This document shows, one piece after another, positions 8,989 to 18,101 of a stretch of 64,000 nucleotides of DNA. This DNA is from Arthrobacter dokdonellae. GTDB taxonomy: Bacteria > Actinomycetota > Actinomycetes > Actinomycetales > Micrococcaceae. Under the pieces are notes generated by a model that had not been told where the DNA came from, searched no databases, and saw only the letters and a program-made list of their open reading frames with translations. The DNA lies in contig NZ_CP029642.1 of the NCBI RefSeq assembly GCF_003268655.1, positions 744,001 through 808,000 of the forward strand. Reading direction: 5' to 3'. Position 1 is the stretch's first letter. Every line of letters begins with the position of its first letter. Made by a program: the position numbers and the translations under genes.

Positions 8989-9612
8989 TTGGCCAAGCTG
9001 TACTTCCGCCACGGCGCCATGAACTCCGGCAAGTCGACAGGCCTGCTCCAGGTCGCCTTCAACTATGAGGAACGCGGGCAGCGGGTGCTGCTGGCCAAGC
9101 CCGGCGTCGACACCAAGGGCGCCGGGGAGGTTGTCTCTCGGCTGGGGATGACGCGCAGCGTGGACTTCCTGATCCAGCCCGCCGACGACGCCCGCGCGGT
9201 CTTTGCCGCCCATGCCGCCGGCGACGACCCGGATGCGCTGCTTGAACACGTCCAGGTCCCTCCCGTGGCCTGCCTGCTGGTGGACGAGGCGCAGTTCCTG
9301 ACGCCCGCGCACATTGATGACTTGTTCCGCATAGCCGTCCTGGACCGCGTCCCGGTCATCGCGTACGGGCTTCGCACCGACTTCCGCACCCGCGCCTTCC
9401 CTGGATCCGCGCGGCTGCTGGAGATTGCGCACTCCCTGGAGGAGCTAAAGACCATCTGCCGGTGCGGGCGCAAGGCCCTGTTCAACACCCGCCGGGTCGG
9501 TGAGGACATAGTGTTCGACGGCGACCAGGTCGCCATCGACGGCGCCGACGTCTGGTACGAGTCATTGTGCGGAAACTGCTACCTGGAGGCGTCGGGCGGC
9601 CGCCTGCTGTAG
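8989..9612 (+). CDS. tdk: Thymidine kinase
   Basis: Type II thymidine kinase of the salvage pathway, 207 residues. The P-loop is GAMNSGKST (9-17) and the Walker B-like motif is LLVDEAQFLT. The lasso region and C-terminal zinc site show CRCGRKA and LCGNCY. It starts with TTG at 8989, justified by GAAAGGA just upstream and by the family N-terminus AKLYFRHGAMNSGKS. It probably is co-transcribed with pyrE, 75 bases away, putting two pyrimidine-nucleotide genes together. Confidence 0.9.
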   Translation: MAKLYFRHGAMNSGKSTGLLQVAFNYEERGQRVLLAKPGVDTKGAGEVVSRLGMTRSVDFLIQPADDARAVFAAHAAGDDPDALLEHVQVPPVACLLVDEAQFLTPAHIDDLFRIAVLDRVPVIAYGLRTDFRTRAFPGSARLLEIAHSLEELKTICRCGRKALFNTRRVGEDIVFDGDQVAIDGADVWYESLCGNCYLEASGGRLL

Positions 9613-9616
9613 TGGG

Positions 9617-9681
9617 CGCGCGAACGGGCAGATGATGGCGATGTTGGGCCCCGACGCCGCCGTTGCCTCCCCATTCGCGCG
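9617..9681. terminator. Hairpin between convergent tdk and HAD genes
   Basis: CGCGCGAACGGG (9617-9628) pairs with CCCATTCGCGCG (9670-9681), 11 of 12 matched, enclosing a 41-base loop that is itself GC-rich. It fills the gap between convergent genes and could stop transcription both ways. The long loop keeps confidence moderate. Confidence 0.4.
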
Positions 9682-10476
9682 TCAGATGTGCGCGATCAGG
9701 TCGGCCACGGAATCGAGCACCTGGTCCGGCCGGAACGGGTAGGCGTTGATGTCGGCCGGCTGTGTGATGCCGGTGAACACCAGCACCGTGTGAAGTCCGG
9801 CCTCCATGCCAGCGATGATGTCGGTGTCCATGCGGTCGCCGATCATCGCCGTGGTTTCCGAATGGGCCTCGATGCGGTTCATGGCGGACCGGAACATCAT
9901 GGGGTTCGGCTTGCCAACAATGTACGGTTCACGGTTCGTTGCCTTCGTGATCAGGGCGGCGATGGCCCCGGTGGCCGGGATCGGGCCCTCGGCGGACGGG
10001 CCGGTGGCGTCGGGGTTGGTGGCGATGAAGCGGGCCCCCTCGGCGATGAGCCGGATGGCGCGCGTGATCGCCTCAAAGGAATAGGTGCGGGTTTCCCCGA
10101 GCACCACATAGTCCGGGTCCTGGTCGGTGAGGATGAAGCCGGCCTCGTGCAGCGCCGTCGTCAGTCCCGCTTCGCCAATGACAAAGGCACGCCCGTGCGG
10201 CATCTGCGCCTTCAGGAACTGCGCCGTGGCCAGGGCCGACGTCCACAGGTTCTCCTCGGGCACCTCCAGGCCGGAGGCCCGCAGCCGGGCGGCGAGGTCC
10301 CGCGGGGTGAAGATCGAATTGTTGGTCAGCACCAGAAACCGCTTGGACGTGTCCACCCACCGCTGGATCAGCTCCGCGGCGCCGGGAACGGCCTGGTTTT
10401 CATGGACCAGCACCCCGTCCATGTCGGTGAGCCAGCATTCAATGTCGGCAGGCTTGCGGTTGGTCAGCTTGGTCAT
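9682..10476 (-). CDS. HAD superfamily phosphatase (IIA, NagD-like)
   Basis: Cytoplasmic phosphatase of 264 residues. All HAD motifs are present: DMDGV with the nucleophile and acid/base aspartates near the N-terminus, LTNNS, the lysine in GKPNPMMF, and GDRMDTDI. Subclass IIA members act on small sugar or nucleotide phosphates; NagD prefers UMP. Its placing beside pyrE and tdk would suit a nucleotide role, but this is only inference. The ATG start follows AGGAGGCACC. Confidence 0.82.
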   Translation of the reverse strand: MTKLTNRKPADIECWLTDMDGVLVHENQAVPGAAELIQRWVDTSKRFLVLTNNSIFTPRDLAARLRASGLEVPEENLWTSALATAQFLKAQMPHGRAFVIGEAGLTTALHEAGFILTDQDPDYVVLGETRTYSFEAITRAIRLIAEGARFIATNPDATGPSAEGPIPATGAIAALITKATNREPYIVGKPNPMMFRSAMNRIEAHSETTAMIGDRMDTDIIAGMEAGLHTVLVFTGITQPADINAYPFRPDQVLDSVADLIAHI

Positions 10477-10579
10477 GGTGCCTCCTGGTGCCGAATGATT
10501 CCCTTGGGTCCCAGTCTGGCAGATGGATGGCCGTGGCGGCCGGTGAACGTGACGACACCCGTCCGCGCGGGCCAGCGGC

Positions 10580-10591
10580 TAAAATTGGACC
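10580..10591 (+). promoter_or_regulatory. -10 box for a leaderless RNA methyltransferase mRNA
   Basis: TAAAAT (10580-10585) is followed by six bases and then the GTG at 10592. No ribosome-binding sequence lies in the gap. Confidence 0.5.
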
Positions 10592-11293
10592 GTGACCAGT
10601 CCCCCCAATGCCCCTGCCCGCGAGCCCGCCGAAGCACTAGAGCCCGCCGAGGCGCTGGATTCCGCCGGGCGCCCGGAACTGCACCACGAGGTGGGCGTGG
10701 GCCCGTGGGAGGGTGAACTGCCCGAGGGCGCGCACTGGGACCCGGAACTGCTGGCCGCAGGCGACCGGCGCAACGTCCTGGACCAGTACCGCTACTGGAC
10801 GATGGACGCCATCATCGCCGAGCTGGACACGCGCCGCCACGATTTCCACATCGCCATTGAAAACTGGCAGCACGACATGAACATCGGCACCGTGGTGCGC
10901 ACCGCAAACGCCTTCCTGGCCAAGGAAGTCCACATCATCGGACGACGCCGGTGGAACCGCCGCGGGGCCATGGTCACCGACCGCTACCAGCACGTCCGCC
11001 ACCACCCGAGCGTGGACGACTTTGTGGAATGGGCCGCCGGCGAGGGACTGGCGATCATCGGCGTCGACATCTTCCCCGACTCCGAAAAACTGGAGACCTT
11101 CGACCTGCCACGCAACTGCGTGCTGGTCTTTGGCCAGGAAGGCCCCGGACTCAGCGAGGAGGTGCACGCCGCCGCGCAGACCACGCTGTCCATTGAGCAG
11201 TTCGGCTCCACACGCTCCATCAACGCCGCCTCAGCCGCCGGAATCGCCATGCACGCCTGGATCCGCCGCCACGTGTTCAACCAGCTGGTGTAG
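10592..11293 (+). CDS. TrmH/SpoU-family RNA methyltransferase
   Basis: SPOUT-fold methyltransferase for 2'-O-methylation of tRNA or rRNA, 233 residues. Motif 1 is NIGTVVRTANAF, motif 2 is CVLVFGQEGPGLSEEV, and motif 3 is SIEQFGSTRSINAASAAGIA, which together form the knotted S-adenosylmethionine site. The N-terminal 45 residues are Ala/Glu/Pro-rich with a repeated EPAEAL. The GTG start is placed by the -10 box just before it. The target nucleotide cannot be read from sequence. Confidence 0.85.
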   Translation: MTSPPNAPAREPAEALEPAEALDSAGRPELHHEVGVGPWEGELPEGAHWDPELLAAGDRRNVLDQYRYWTMDAIIAELDTRRHDFHIAIENWQHDMNIGTVVRTANAFLAKEVHIIGRRRWNRRGAMVTDRYQHVRHHPSVDDFVEWAAGEGLAIIGVDIFPDSEKLETFDLPRNCVLVFGQEGPGLSEEVHAAAQTTLSIEQFGSTRSINAASAAGIAMHAWIRRHVFNQLV

Positions 11294-11316
11294 CATCCCG
11301 TCCTGGCCGCAATTGG

Positions 11317-11343
11317 CTGCTGTCGTACGGGACAACAGTTTTT
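11317..11343 (+). terminator. Intrinsic terminator after the RNA methyltransferase
   Basis: CTGCTGTC pairs with GACAACAG (7 of 8) around the loop GTACGG and is followed by five T residues, a classical rho-independent form. Confidence 0.6.
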
Positions 11344-11473
11344 ACACGGCATCGTGCAACGTGTAACAAAAGACCAAAAAGTTTGCCCACAGGCTCTAGT
11401 CAGCCCTCATGCGTCGGGTTTAGGCTCGGGCATGTGCGGGCGCAGAGGGTGCCCGACCGGTGGAGGATCTCTA

Positions 11474-13474
11474 ATGAGAGCACCAGGCAAACCACGAAAA
11501 TTCGTCACCAAAATTCTGGCCACCGGCGCGGCCGTGGCCTGTGTAGTTGCGATGGGTGCCACGGGTGCCACGGCCGCCCCCGTGTCGCCGGACACACCGT
11601 ACCCCGGCTCGGTCCCCAGCTGGGCCCAGCCGTCAAACGACCAAGGGGCCGCCGCCGCGGACACCTCGGTTGAAGGCGAACTGTTTTTGTCCTTGCGCAA
11701 CCAGGACGGTGCGAAGGCACTGGCCGAGGCGGTCTCCAACCCACGCAGCAGCAAGTACCACAAGCCGTTGAGCCCGGCGCAGTGGATCGCCCGGTACTCG
11801 CCCTCGAAGGCCGACTATGCCGACACGGTAAGCTTCCTGAAGTCCAAGGGGCTGACCATCACGGGAACGCCCGACAGCAGGCAGTACGTGGTGTTCCGCG
11901 GGACCGCCGCCCAAGTGAACGCAGCCTTTGGCGCGCAACTGCACCGGTACGATTTCAAGGGAACCACCCTGGTCGGTCCGTCGAAGGCGCCCCAGCTGCC
12001 GAAGGCCGTCGCAGCCCACGTTGTGGGCGTCACCGTGGACCAGGGGGCAGCGAAGCACCCGAATTATGCCACGCCGGATGCTGGGCAAAATGCGGCGCCG
12101 CAGGCGCGCACGGCGCCAGCCGCCCCAACCGCAGCCTGTTCAAACTATTTCGGGCAGAACTCCGATACCGTGCCGACGGCGTATGGCAAGACGAGCTTTC
12201 CGACCAACATCTGTGGATACACGCCCAGCCAAATCCAGTCGGCCTACGGCAGGGGCGAGCTTGCAAAAACCAGGCCCGGCAACGGCGGCAGGCACGGGCA
12301 GGCACCGGACGGCAGAGGCCAGACCGTGGCGATCATTGACGCGTACGCGTCGCCCACCATCCTCGCCGACGCCAACGCCTATTCCACCGCCTACGGCCTG
12401 CCGCCCCTGAACTCGAGCAACTACCGGCAGATCGTCCCGTCGCCGCCCCAGTTCAAGGATGAGAAGCTTTGCTCGTTCCCCAGCGGCTGGCAGCCGGAGC
12501 AATCACTCGACGTCGACGCCGTGCACGGCACGGCGCCGGGCGCCAAGATCCTCTACGTCGGAGGCGACAACTGCAACGCGGGGATCGACCTTGCGCTGTC
12601 GACGATCCTTGACGGAAAGCTGGCCAACATTGTCAGCAACAGCTACGGCAACCAGGGCGAGGCAGTGTCGGCCAACTATCTTTTCGGCCAGGTCAACCTG
12701 GAACTGCAGGCCGCGGGTGAAGGCATCGGGCTGTACTACTCCAGCGGCGACAACGGCGACGAGGCGGCCGGCCTGGGCTACGCGTCCCCGGACTTCCCGG
12801 CCAGCTCGCCGTGGGTCACCGCGGTGGGCGGCACCAGCCTGGCCATCGCCAAGAACGGTTCCTACCAGTTTGAAACCGGATGGGGCGACACCAGGGACCA
12901 GATCGTCAACGGCGCCTACAGCGCGCCACTGCCCGGTCCATTCCGGTTCGGGGCCGGCGGCGGTGTGAGCGCCGCCTTCGCGCAGCCCGCCTACCAGAAG
13001 GACGTGGTCCCGAACTCCCTGGCCAACGGAAAACGGGTATCGCCGGATGTCTCCTCGGTGGCGGATCCGTACACGGGCTACGTTGTGGGCATCAGCTCCA
13101 TCAATGACAACGCCACGCTGTCCACGGACCCGTTCGCCATCTTCACCTATGGCGGCACGTCCCTGGCCTGCCCCCTGACCGCCGGCCAGATGGCCGTCGC
13201 GCAGCAGGTCTCAGGAAAGGTGCTTGGTTTCGCGAACCCGGCCATCTACGCTGCCAGCCGGCAACAGGCCCGGACGGTGAGGGATGTCGTGCCCCCACGG
13301 ACGCAGCAGGCGCTGGCGTTCACCAGCACCAGCACGGGCGGCAAGTACCTCGTCTCGCTGAACTTGGACACCTCGCTGACAACGGCGAGAGGGTACGACG
13401 ACGTCACCGGCCTCGGGAGCATGAACTACCAGTTTGCGCTTGCCGTCGCCCAACAGCGGCGCCACGGCGGCTGA
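11474..13474 (+). CDS. Secreted sedolisin (S53) serine-carboxyl protease
   Basis: Acid-active extracellular peptidase of 666 residues. A signal peptide (about 1-35, ending ATGATAAP) leads to a pro-domain (about 60-200, with SSKYHKPLSPAQW) and then the catalytic domain. The S53 catalytic residues are visible: E342 and D346 in PEQSLDVDAVHG, D426 in YSSGDNGD, and S563 in YGGTSLACP. The C-terminal calcium loop appears as GYDDVTGLG. The ATG at 11474 has GGAGG 7 bases upstream. The frame is open further upstream but lacks signals. Expression probably serves protein scavenging. Regulation is not evident. Confidence 0.9.
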   Translation: MRAPGKPRKFVTKILATGAAVACVVAMGATGATAAPVSPDTPYPGSVPSWAQPSNDQGAAAADTSVEGELFLSLRNQDGAKALAEAVSNPRSSKYHKPLSPAQWIARYSPSKADYADTVSFLKSKGLTITGTPDSRQYVVFRGTAAQVNAAFGAQLHRYDFKGTTLVGPSKAPQLPKAVAAHVVGVTVDQGAAKHPNYATPDAGQNAAPQARTAPAAPTAACSNYFGQNSDTVPTAYGKTSFPTNICGYTPSQIQSAYGRGELAKTRPGNGGRHGQAPDGRGQTVAIIDAYASPTILADANAYSTAYGLPPLNSSNYRQIVPSPPQFKDEKLCSFPSGWQPEQSLDVDAVHGTAPGAKILYVGGDNCNAGIDLALSTILDGKLANIVSNSYGNQGEAVSANYLFGQVNLELQAAGEGIGLYYSSGDNGDEAAGLGYASPDFPASSPWVTAVGGTSLAIAKNGSYQFETGWGDTRDQIVNGAYSAPLPGPFRFGAGGGVSAAFAQPAYQKDVVPNSLANGKRVSPDVSSVADPYTGYVVGISSINDNATLSTDPFAIFTYGGTSLACPLTAGQMAVAQQVSGKVLGFANPAIYAASRQQARTVRDVVPPRTQQALAFTSTSTGGKYLVSLNLDTSLTTARGYDDVTGLGSMNYQFALAVAQQRRHGG

Positions 13475-13493
13475 CGCCTGTTCCTGATGTGTT

Positions 13494-13533
13494 CACGGGC
13501 GGGCCCCGGCGCGTACGCCGGGGCCCGCCCGTG
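13494..13533. terminator. Long hairpin between convergent protease and kinase genes
   Basis: A perfect 18-base-pair stem (13494-13511 with 13516-13533; outer arm CACGGGCGGGCC) with the loop CGTA. It lies between convergent genes and could act in both directions. Confidence 0.7.
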
Positions 13534-13561
13534 GTCGTGGAAGTCCGTGCTCTGCCGCACG

Positions 13562-14605
13562 CTAGCGGAATACCTGCTCCGTCGCCTCCAGCATTGCCAA
13601 TTCACTGCGGCGGGGCATGCCTTCCCAGTCGCCCGGCACCAGACAGGCGAAGGCCCCGGTCCGGACCGCGGTCACCAGCCGCTGGGCAACAGGCTCGGCG
13701 CGGAGCAGCTCGGCGAGGTATCCAGCGACGAATGCGTCGCCAGCCCCCACGGTGTCCACGGGACGGATGGGTACCGCAGGCTGGGTGAAAAGCTCACCGT
13801 CAACCAGGGCCGTGGCGCCGGCGGCACCGCGCTTGATGATCACTTGGGACGGGCCCAGACCGGCAATTCGGCGTGCCAGAGTGTCGGGTCCGGTGCACTC
13901 ACCCACGGCAATGGCCGCCTCGTCATCGCCTGCGAAAACCACATCGGCTTTGGCGATCAGGGCCTGAAATGCGATCGAGGCTTCCGCGCTGGACCACAGG
14001 GCGGAGCGGTAGTTCAGGTCAAAGGAAACCAGTGTTCCAGCCTCCCGCGCCCTTGCCACCGCGTAGTGGATGGCATCGGCGGCGGACGCAGACAACGCTG
14101 GAGTGATGCCGGTGACGTGCAAAAGCTTCGCGCCAATGATGAGATCTGTTGGAATGTCTTCTGGTGAAAGCCGCGAGCCGGCGCTGCCGGCCCGGTAGTA
14201 CATCACATTCACGGCATCGGCTGTCCGGCGTTCCTTGATCATCAACCCGGTGGGCGCCGTCCCGTCACGGACGGCGCTGAGCTGCAGGTCTTCTGCCCGC
14301 AATTCGCGAAGTACCAGATCTCCCAGACTGTCGGAGCCGACCCTCCCAATCCACGCCACCGAGGCTCCCAAGCGCCGCAATGCGATGGCCACGTTGCTTT
14401 CGGCCCCGCCTATCCCCAGTTCCAGAGACGCAGCATGGGACAGTGGACCCGGCGCAACAGACCTCATCAGGGCCATGGTTTCCCCGATCGTGACCACGTC
14501 GATGACCTTGCGCGGCCAAACGATTCCCGGTGGAGGGGAATGTTCGGCGGATTCCGCCGGCCAGCCAGGTTCGCCATCCCGGGGGGCATCCAGGACGCGA
14601 TTCAT
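13562..14605 (-). CDS. kdgK: 2-keto-3-deoxygluconate kinase (PfkB family)
   Basis: Phosphorylates 2-keto-3-deoxygluconate, the product of mannonate dehydration by ManD. The 347-residue protein has TIGETMALMR and GGAESNVAIALRRLG near the N-terminus and DTVGAGDAF with the catalytic Asp near the C-terminus. The ATG at 14605 overlaps the aldolase stop as ATGA. About 35 extra N-terminal residues precede the conserved domain, so a downstream start is possible. It is last in the five-gene hexuronate operon and ends at a shared terminator. Confidence 0.85.
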   Translation of the reverse strand: MNRVLDAPRDGEPGWPAESAEHSPPPGIVWPRKVIDVVTIGETMALMRSVAPGPLSHAASLELGIGGAESNVAIALRRLGASVAWIGRVGSDSLGDLVLRELRAEDLQLSAVRDGTAPTGLMIKERRTADAVNVMYYRAGSAGSRLSPEDIPTDLIIGAKLLHVTGITPALSASAADAIHYAVARAREAGTLVSFDLNYRSALWSSAEASIAFQALIAKADVVFAGDDEAAIAVGECTGPDTLARRIAGLGPSQVIIKRGAAGATALVDGELFTQPAVPIRPVDTVGAGDAFVAGYLAELLRAEPVAQRLVTAVRTGAFACLVPGDWEGMPRRSELAMLEATEQVFR

Positions 14606-15276
14606 CGTGCGCCCCTGGCTGCGACGGCGGCAGCCGCCAGTGCCGTGACGCGTTGGGCGCGCCCGGTCAGGGCGGTGAGGTCCCCGCCACGAAACGCGTC
14701 GCCGAGCAGCGGGCCGCCCAGGCTGACAGCCAATGCCCCGGCAGCGATCCATGCGGGGGCGTCCTCAATGGATACGCCACCCGAGGGGATCACCTCGATG
14801 TCGGGGAACGGACCGCGCAGGTGCCCGACATAGCCGGGTCCAACGGTCCCGGCCGGAAAGACTTTCACGGCCGTGGCCCCGGCGTTCCAGCCTGACCATA
14901 GCTCGGTGGGGGTTAGCCCGCCGGGAAAGATCGGCACGTCGCGGTCCACGGCAGCCTCGACCACCTCCAACTTGGTGACCGGCGTCACTAAAAATGCTGC
15001 CCCGGCATCCATGGCCTCATTGGCTTGTTCAGCCGTGGTGATGGTCCCTACGCCGATGTCCACTCGGGCACCAAACAGCTCCACCAGAGCGGGAAGATGC
15101 GCAAACACTCCTTCCGTGCTCAGCGTGAGTTCAATGGAGGTGACGCCCCCTGCGGCCAGGGCCTCGATGACTGGGGCATATTCACTGGCATGGGAGGCGC
15201 GCAATACCGCCACGACAGGATTCCCACGCAGGGCCAGCCCTACTCCGGGGCGCCTGGTCATTCGTTCCTGACTCAT
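14602..15276 (-). CDS. KDPG aldolase
   Basis: Cleaves 2-keto-3-deoxy-6-phosphogluconate to pyruvate and glyceraldehyde-3-phosphate, the final step of the hexuronate route here. The 224-residue protein shows the catalytic Glu in SIELTLST and the Schiff-base Lys in AVKVFPAGTVG. The ATG at 15276 overlaps the upstream stop as ATGA, and an in-frame start at 15297 would intrude further. It resembles the paralogue at 1202-1858 in plan but differs in most positions, so the two are not a recent duplication. Confidence 0.85.
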   Translation of the reverse strand: MSQERMTRRPGVGLALRGNPVVAVLRASHASEYAPVIEALAAGGVTSIELTLSTEGVFAHLPALVELFGARVDIGVGTITTAEQANEAMDAGAAFLVTPVTKLEVVEAAVDRDVPIFPGGLTPTELWSGWNAGATAVKVFPAGTVGPGYVGHLRGPFPDIEVIPSGGVSIEDAPAWIAAGALAVSLGGPLLGDAFRGGDLTALTGRAQRVTALAAAAVAARGAR

Positions 15277-16853
15277 GTCACTGTTCCCAACTGCCACGGT
15301 ACGAACTCTTCCTGTCCAAGATCAAGCTCTTCGCTGACGGTCTCCTGGCCGGAGGCGACGGCGAGAATGGTGGCGAAAATTTGTTCGCCCATTTCCTGTA
15401 CCGTGCATTCGCCATCCACGATGACCCCGCAGTTGATGTCCATGTCCTCGGGCATCTGCCGGTACATTTCCGTGTTCGTGGCCAGCTTGATGCTCGGCAC
15501 CGGCTTGCACCCCAAAACTGAGCCGCGGCCCGTGGTGAAGCAGACGACGTTGGCGCCCCCTGCAACAATCCCAGTCACCGAAACGGGGTCGTAACCGGGA
15601 GTGTCCATGAAGACGAAGCCATGTTCCGTCACGGCCTGGGCATATTCGTAGACGGCCGCAAGTTCGGCCTGGCCGCCTTTCGCTACCGCTCCGAGCGATT
15701 TCTCCAGAATGGTTGTCAGACCACCGGCCTTGTTGCCAGGGGAGGGATTGTTATCCAGGCTGCCTCCGCCCCGCGCAGCATACCCCTGCCACCAATCGAT
15801 CCGGTCAAGCAGCTTTTGGCCCACTGCTTCAGAGACGGCCCGCCGGGTCAGTAAATGTTCGGCACCGAACACCTCCGGCGTCTCAGCGAGGATTGATGTG
15901 CCGCCGTAGGAAACCAGCAGATCTGATGCCACGCCGAGGGCAGGGTTCGCCGTGATTCCTGAATAGCCGTCGGAGCCGCCGCAGTTGAGTCCCAAAATCA
16001 GTTCCGAGACATCGATTGGCTCGCGCTGCAGTGCGTTGATGTCGGGCAGCATTTCCTTGATCCGGGCAACAGCGGCCTTTACGGTGGCCCGGATCCCGCC
16101 GGTTCCCTGAATGGTCATCCGCTCAATCAGCTTGGCGGGGTCATCGGCGTCAAGGAATCGGTCGGTTTGCAGCATTTCACAGCCGAGGCCAATGACCAGC
16201 AAACCGGCGAAGTTCGGGTGCTTGGAATAGCCGTGAAGGGTGCGGACCAACACGTCGGCGCCTTCACTGCCCAAGACCATGCCGCAGCCGCTTCCATGGG
16301 TCAGCGCAACAACACCGTCCACATTGGGGTAGGCGTCCAGCACCGGCCCACGAAACTGTTCTGCGATCATTTTGGCTGTGCTCGCGGAGCAGTTGACGGA
16401 GGTGAGGATGCCAACGTAGTTTCGGGTTCCAACCCGGCCGTCCTTGCGGCGGTACCCCATAAATGACGGCCGGGGGCCCGGCCGGACCGGCGGGGAAATC
16501 CGGGCCGTGCCGAAGGCGTATTCCCGGGGTCCGGTGTCCATGCCGAGATTGTGGGTGTGGACATGCTCGCCGCGCTTGATGGGTCGCGTTGCCAGACCGA
16601 TGGACTGGCCGTATTTGTGCACCTGGTCTCCGGCACTGACATCGCGCAGGGCAATCTTGTGTCCGCGGGGAACGTCGGTGCTGACCGACAGGGGCGCCTG
16701 GCCAGGGTGGTCCACCACGGATCCTGCCACCAAGGCCGAGGTGGCGACAGCAACGTCGTCGCCCCCGGCCAAAATCAAGATGCTTCCGCCGTCGCGGGCC
16801 GTCCCCTGGCCGTGGGCAGCTCCGGCGTGCCGTAGAGGCTGGGGGGAGTTCAC
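15273..16853 (-). CDS. uxaA: UxaA/GarD-family altronate or galactarate dehydratase
   Basis: Iron-dependent dehydratase of the altronate/galactarate family, 526 residues. An N-terminal SAF-type domain (about 20-110, with [11 protein letters not shown] and [11 protein letters not shown]) is joined to the large catalytic domain starting at [14 protein letters not shown]. The conserved Cys segments NCSAST, GSGCGM, GLGCEM and [11 protein letters not shown] are present. The GTG start overlaps the ManD stop as GTGA. In this operon it would convert D-altronate to 2-keto-3-deoxygluconate, adding the galacturonate branch to the glucuronate branch. A different acid sugar is possible. Confidence 0.82.
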   Translation of the reverse strand: MNSPQPLRHAGAAHGQGTARDGGSILILAGGDDVAVATSALVAGSVVDHPGQAPLSVSTDVPRGHKIALRDVSAGDQVHKYGQSIGLATRPIKRGEHVHTHNLGMDTGPREYAFGTARISPPVRPGPRPSFMGYRRKDGRVGTRNYVGILTSVNCSASTAKMIAEQFRGPVLDAYPNVDGVVALTHGSGCGMVLGSEGADVLVRTLHGYSKHPNFAGLLVIGLGCEMLQTDRFLDADDPAKLIERMTIQGTGGIRATVKAAVARIKEMLPDINALQREPIDVSELILGLNCGGSDGYSGITANPALGVASDLLVSYGGTSILAETPEVFGAEHLLTRRAVSEAVGQKLLDRIDWWQGYAARGGGSLDNNPSPGNKAGGLTTILEKSLGAVAKGGQAELAAVYEYAQAVTEHGFVFMDTPGYDPVSVTGIVAGGANVVCFTTGRGSVLGCKPVPSIKLATNTEMYRQMPEDMDINCGVIVDGECTVQEMGEQIFATILAVASGQETVSEELDLGQEEFVPWQLGTVT

Positions 16854-18076
16854 CAGTCATGCACCGTCCCGTCAACTAGACGGTTGACCGGCAAATACGC
16901 CGGCGTGTACTGGTACTGCTCGGCACGTTGATCGTTGTAATCCACGCCGAGCCCCGGGTTGTCCCCTGGATGTAGAAGGCCTTCCTGGAACGTGTAACTG
17001 GTCTCGAAGACTTGCAGTGTTTCGGGCGAATGTTTCATGTACTCCTGGATGCCAAAATTGTGGATGGCCATGCCCAGGTGCAGCTGGGCCGCCTGCCCGA
17101 CCGGGGAGATGTCGGTGGGCCCGTGGAAGCCGGACTTGATCTGGTAAATCGCAGCGAAGTCCATGATCTTGCGCAGCGCGGAGATTCCGCCCGTGTGGGT
17201 CACGGCCGAGCGGACGTAGTCGATCAGCTGTTCGGTAATCAGCGTTTGGTAGTCGTAGATGCTGTTGAAAACCTCACCAATGGCCAGCGGTGTGGTGGTC
17301 TGGGACCGTACCCGTCGCAGCCCTTCCTGGTTTTCCCCCGGGGTGCAGTCTTCGAGCCAGAACAAGTCGTAGGGCTCCAACGACTTGCCCAGCGTTGCGG
17401 CCTGATTGGGGGTCATCCGGTGGTGGCCGTCGTGGAGCAGGATCAGTTCGGGACCAAACTCTTTCCTGACGGCAGCAAAAACCGTGGGGACGTGGCGCAG
17501 GTAGGCGCGTGTGTCCCATGTTTCCTCAGCCGGCAAGGGCAGGCGTTTGGCTGGCTCGTAGTCGTAGCGTTCGCCAGGGCGTTGGTCCGTGGCAACGCCG
17601 TAGATCTGGCCCAGTCCCGGGACGCCGGTCTGCACGCGGATGGCCTTGAAGCCTTGGTCCAAGTGGTTCCGGATGGAATCAAACAGGGATGGCGTGTCTG
17701 ATCCCGAGGCGTGTCCGTACGCCAAGGCTCCGGTGCGGGATGCGCCGCCAAGCAACTGGTACAGCGGCATCCCAGCCGCCCTGGCCTTGATGTCCCATAG
17801 GGCCACGTCCACGGCGGCAATTGCGGCCATCGTGACGGGTCCACGGCGCCAATAAGCGCTGCGGTACAAGAACTGCCAGGTGTCCTCAATCTTTTGCTCG
17901 TCCCTTCCGAGCAGCAAGGGGACCACGTGCTCCTTCAAATACGCCGCCACCGCCAATTCACGGCCGTTGACCGTGGCGTCGCCAAGGCCCACCACGCCTT
18001 CCTCGGTGGTGATGCGCAGCGTGACAAAATTCCGGCCCGGACTGGTAATCAGTACCTCAGCAGAACGAATCGCCAT
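16850..18076 (-). CDS. manD: D-mannonate dehydratase, ManD/RspA type
   Basis: Enolase-superfamily enzyme predicted to dehydrate D-mannonate to 2-keto-3-deoxygluconate, 408 residues, the usual ManD length. Metal-site motifs include [19 protein letters not shown] and LAIGEVFNS. The C-terminal tail with [13 protein letters not shown] is characteristic. AGGAGAAAACC precedes the ATG. It replaces the unrelated UxuA enzyme, which is not seen in the window. It sits between uxaC and uxaA in an operon, which supports mannonate rather than gluconate as substrate. Confidence 0.86.
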   Translation of the reverse strand: MAIRSAEVLITSPGRNFVTLRITTEEGVVGLGDATVNGRELAVAAYLKEHVVPLLLGRDEQKIEDTWQFLYRSAYWRRGPVTMAAIAAVDVALWDIKARAAGMPLYQLLGGASRTGALAYGHASGSDTPSLFDSIRNHLDQGFKAIRVQTGVPGLGQIYGVATDQRPGERYDYEPAKRLPLPAEETWDTRAYLRHVPTVFAAVRKEFGPELILLHDGHHRMTPNQAATLGKSLEPYDLFWLEDCTPGENQEGLRRVRSQTTTPLAIGEVFNSIYDYQTLITEQLIDYVRSAVTHTGGISALRKIMDFAAIYQIKSGFHGPTDISPVGQAAQLHLGMAIHNFGIQEYMKHSPETLQVFETSYTFQEGLLHPGDNPGLGVDYNDQRAEQYQYTPAYLPVNRLVDGTVHDW

Positions 18077-18101
18077 GGTTTTCTCCTCTAGTCAATGATG
18101 G

